Positions 63,424-64,000 of a stretch of 64,000 bases of DNA are shown here, piece by piece (within the stretch, counting starts at the first letter, position 1; the number at the start of each line of letters is the position of its first letter). Both the position numbers and the translations under genes were made by a program. Source of the stretch: Corynebacterium yudongzhengii (GTDB lineage: Bacteria; Actinomycetota; Actinomycetes; Mycobacteriales; Mycobacteriaceae); the NCBI RefSeq assembly GCF_003065405.1, contig NZ_CP026947.1, forward strand, positions 1 through 64,000. Direction: 5' to 3'. The notes below the pieces were generated by a model, which saw only the letters and a program-made list of their open reading frames with translations, made no database searches and was not told the DNA's origin.

Positions 63424-64000
63424 GTGAGCTCTTTTAGTGACCCCGCCATCGCCCGCGCGCACGCCTCGGCGCTGCGGTCGATCGCGCGCGTCGTCGAGGA
63501 GAAAGCCGCGCCGACACCAGCGGATATCGCCCTCGAGCGCGTGGTGGCGCAGCTGCGGAGCGGCCCGGCGCTGGTCTTAACGGGCGCCGGCGTATCGACA
63601 GACTCCGGCATCCCCGACTACCGCGGCCCCACCGGCAAGCTCACCAAGGGCCGGCCCATGACCTACCAGGAATTCCTCCACGACCCCGCCGCCAGCCACC
63701 GCTACTGGGCGCGCAGCTTCGTCGGCTGGCGCGCCATGACCCAGGCGGCGCCGAACCGCACGCACTACGCGCTCGTCGAACTCGAACGCGCCGGCTACAT
63801 CACCGGCGTGATCACCCAAAACGTCGATGGGCTGCACGAAGCCGCCGGCAGCGGCAACGTCTTGACCATCCACGGCGACATGGGACACGTCGTGTGCCTC
63901 GACTGCGGGCACCGCGAAATCCGCGCGCACTTCGACGACCGCATGGACGCCGCCAACCCCGGGTACCTATCCTCGCTGCACATCACCCGCGACATGGTCA
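63424..64000 (+). CDS. NAD-dependent protein deacetylase (sirtuin), 3' end outside window
   Basis: The GTG at 63424 opens a frame that runs off the right edge after 192 codons. Sirtuin motifs in order are VLTGAGVSTDSGIPDYRGPT (NAD-binding GAG..T/S), ITQNVDGLHEAAG, TIHGDMGHVVCLDCG (catalytic His and the first zinc Cys pair). The second Cys pair and the end of the Rossmann domain should lie beyond the window. It would deacylate proteins such as acetyl-CoA synthetase. It follows bsaP by 25 bp and may belong to the same transcript. Confidence 0.93.
   Translation, partial: MSSFSDPAIARAHASALRSIARVVEEKAAPTPADIALERVVAQLRSGPALVLTGAGVSTDSGIPDYRGPTGKLTKGRPMTYQEFLHDPAASHRYWARSFVGWRAMTQAAPNRTHYALVELERAGYITGVITQNVDGLHEAAGSGNVLTIHGDMGHVVCLDCGHREIRAHFDDRMDAANPGYLSSLHITRDMV

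Overview
The window is the replication-origin end of the chromosome of a high-GC actinobacterium, almost certainly a Corynebacterium. The order dnaA, dnaN, recF, DUF721, gyrB, gyrA, DUF3566 is followed by the actinobacterial cell-envelope and signalling cluster crgA-pknB-pknA-pbpA-rodA-pstP-fhaB-fhaA. All calls come from reading the sequence; no database search was run.

1-9.4 kb: dnaA, then an unusually long dnaA-dnaN gap (about 2.5 kb). The gap holds two copies of an 80-bp multi-stem repeat, a complete IS256-family element with an 8-bp target duplication (inserted in the loop of an older hairpin), and the oriC-type cluster of DnaA boxes. Then dnaN, recF, the DciA-like DUF721 gene and gyrB. 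9.4-17.7 kb: a secreted protein, a DUF6918-like gene, a small RHH/Doc-like toxin-antitoxin-type pair, gyrA, DUF3566, and a lantibiotic-immunity-type ABC pair. 17.8-22.2 kb: tRNA-Ile, two tRNA-Ala, a HAD phosphatase broken by one amber codon, a His-rich metal-binding protein, an SGNH lipoprotein, an SDR and a coiled-coil membrane protein. 22.4-27 kb: metF-metE, cyclophilin and rhomboid protease.

27-28.6 kb has no convincing gene. It holds three kinds of repeat or palindrome and a second DnaA-box cluster. 28.6-38.4 kb is the Ser/Thr kinase/phosphatase, PBP and RodA operon on the minus strand, ending upstream at tRNA-Leu. 38.5-48 kb is accessory: transposase and recombinase debris, an ABC exporter with an XRE regulator, and a roughly 4.2-kb putative mobile element (42.70-46.95 kb). 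That element pairs a tyrosine-recombinase-like protein with a DDE-transposase-like protein behind a tiny translated leader and two hairpins; I do not recognise it as a named family. 48-53.4 kb: a large YPDG-type surface protein whose signal peptide is out of frame at a G6 tract (possible phase variation), and a decayed IS5-family element inserted exactly in its stop codon.

53.4-64 kb: an orphan HigA-type antitoxin, a formylglycine-generating enzyme with a BASS-family transporter and a Cys-type sulfatase, an MFS exporter, an HNH/DUF222 protein, an M20 peptidase, bioB-bsaP, and a sirtuin that runs off the right edge. Window-wide, the 10-mer CTTATCGACG occurs 12 times by eye, far above chance.
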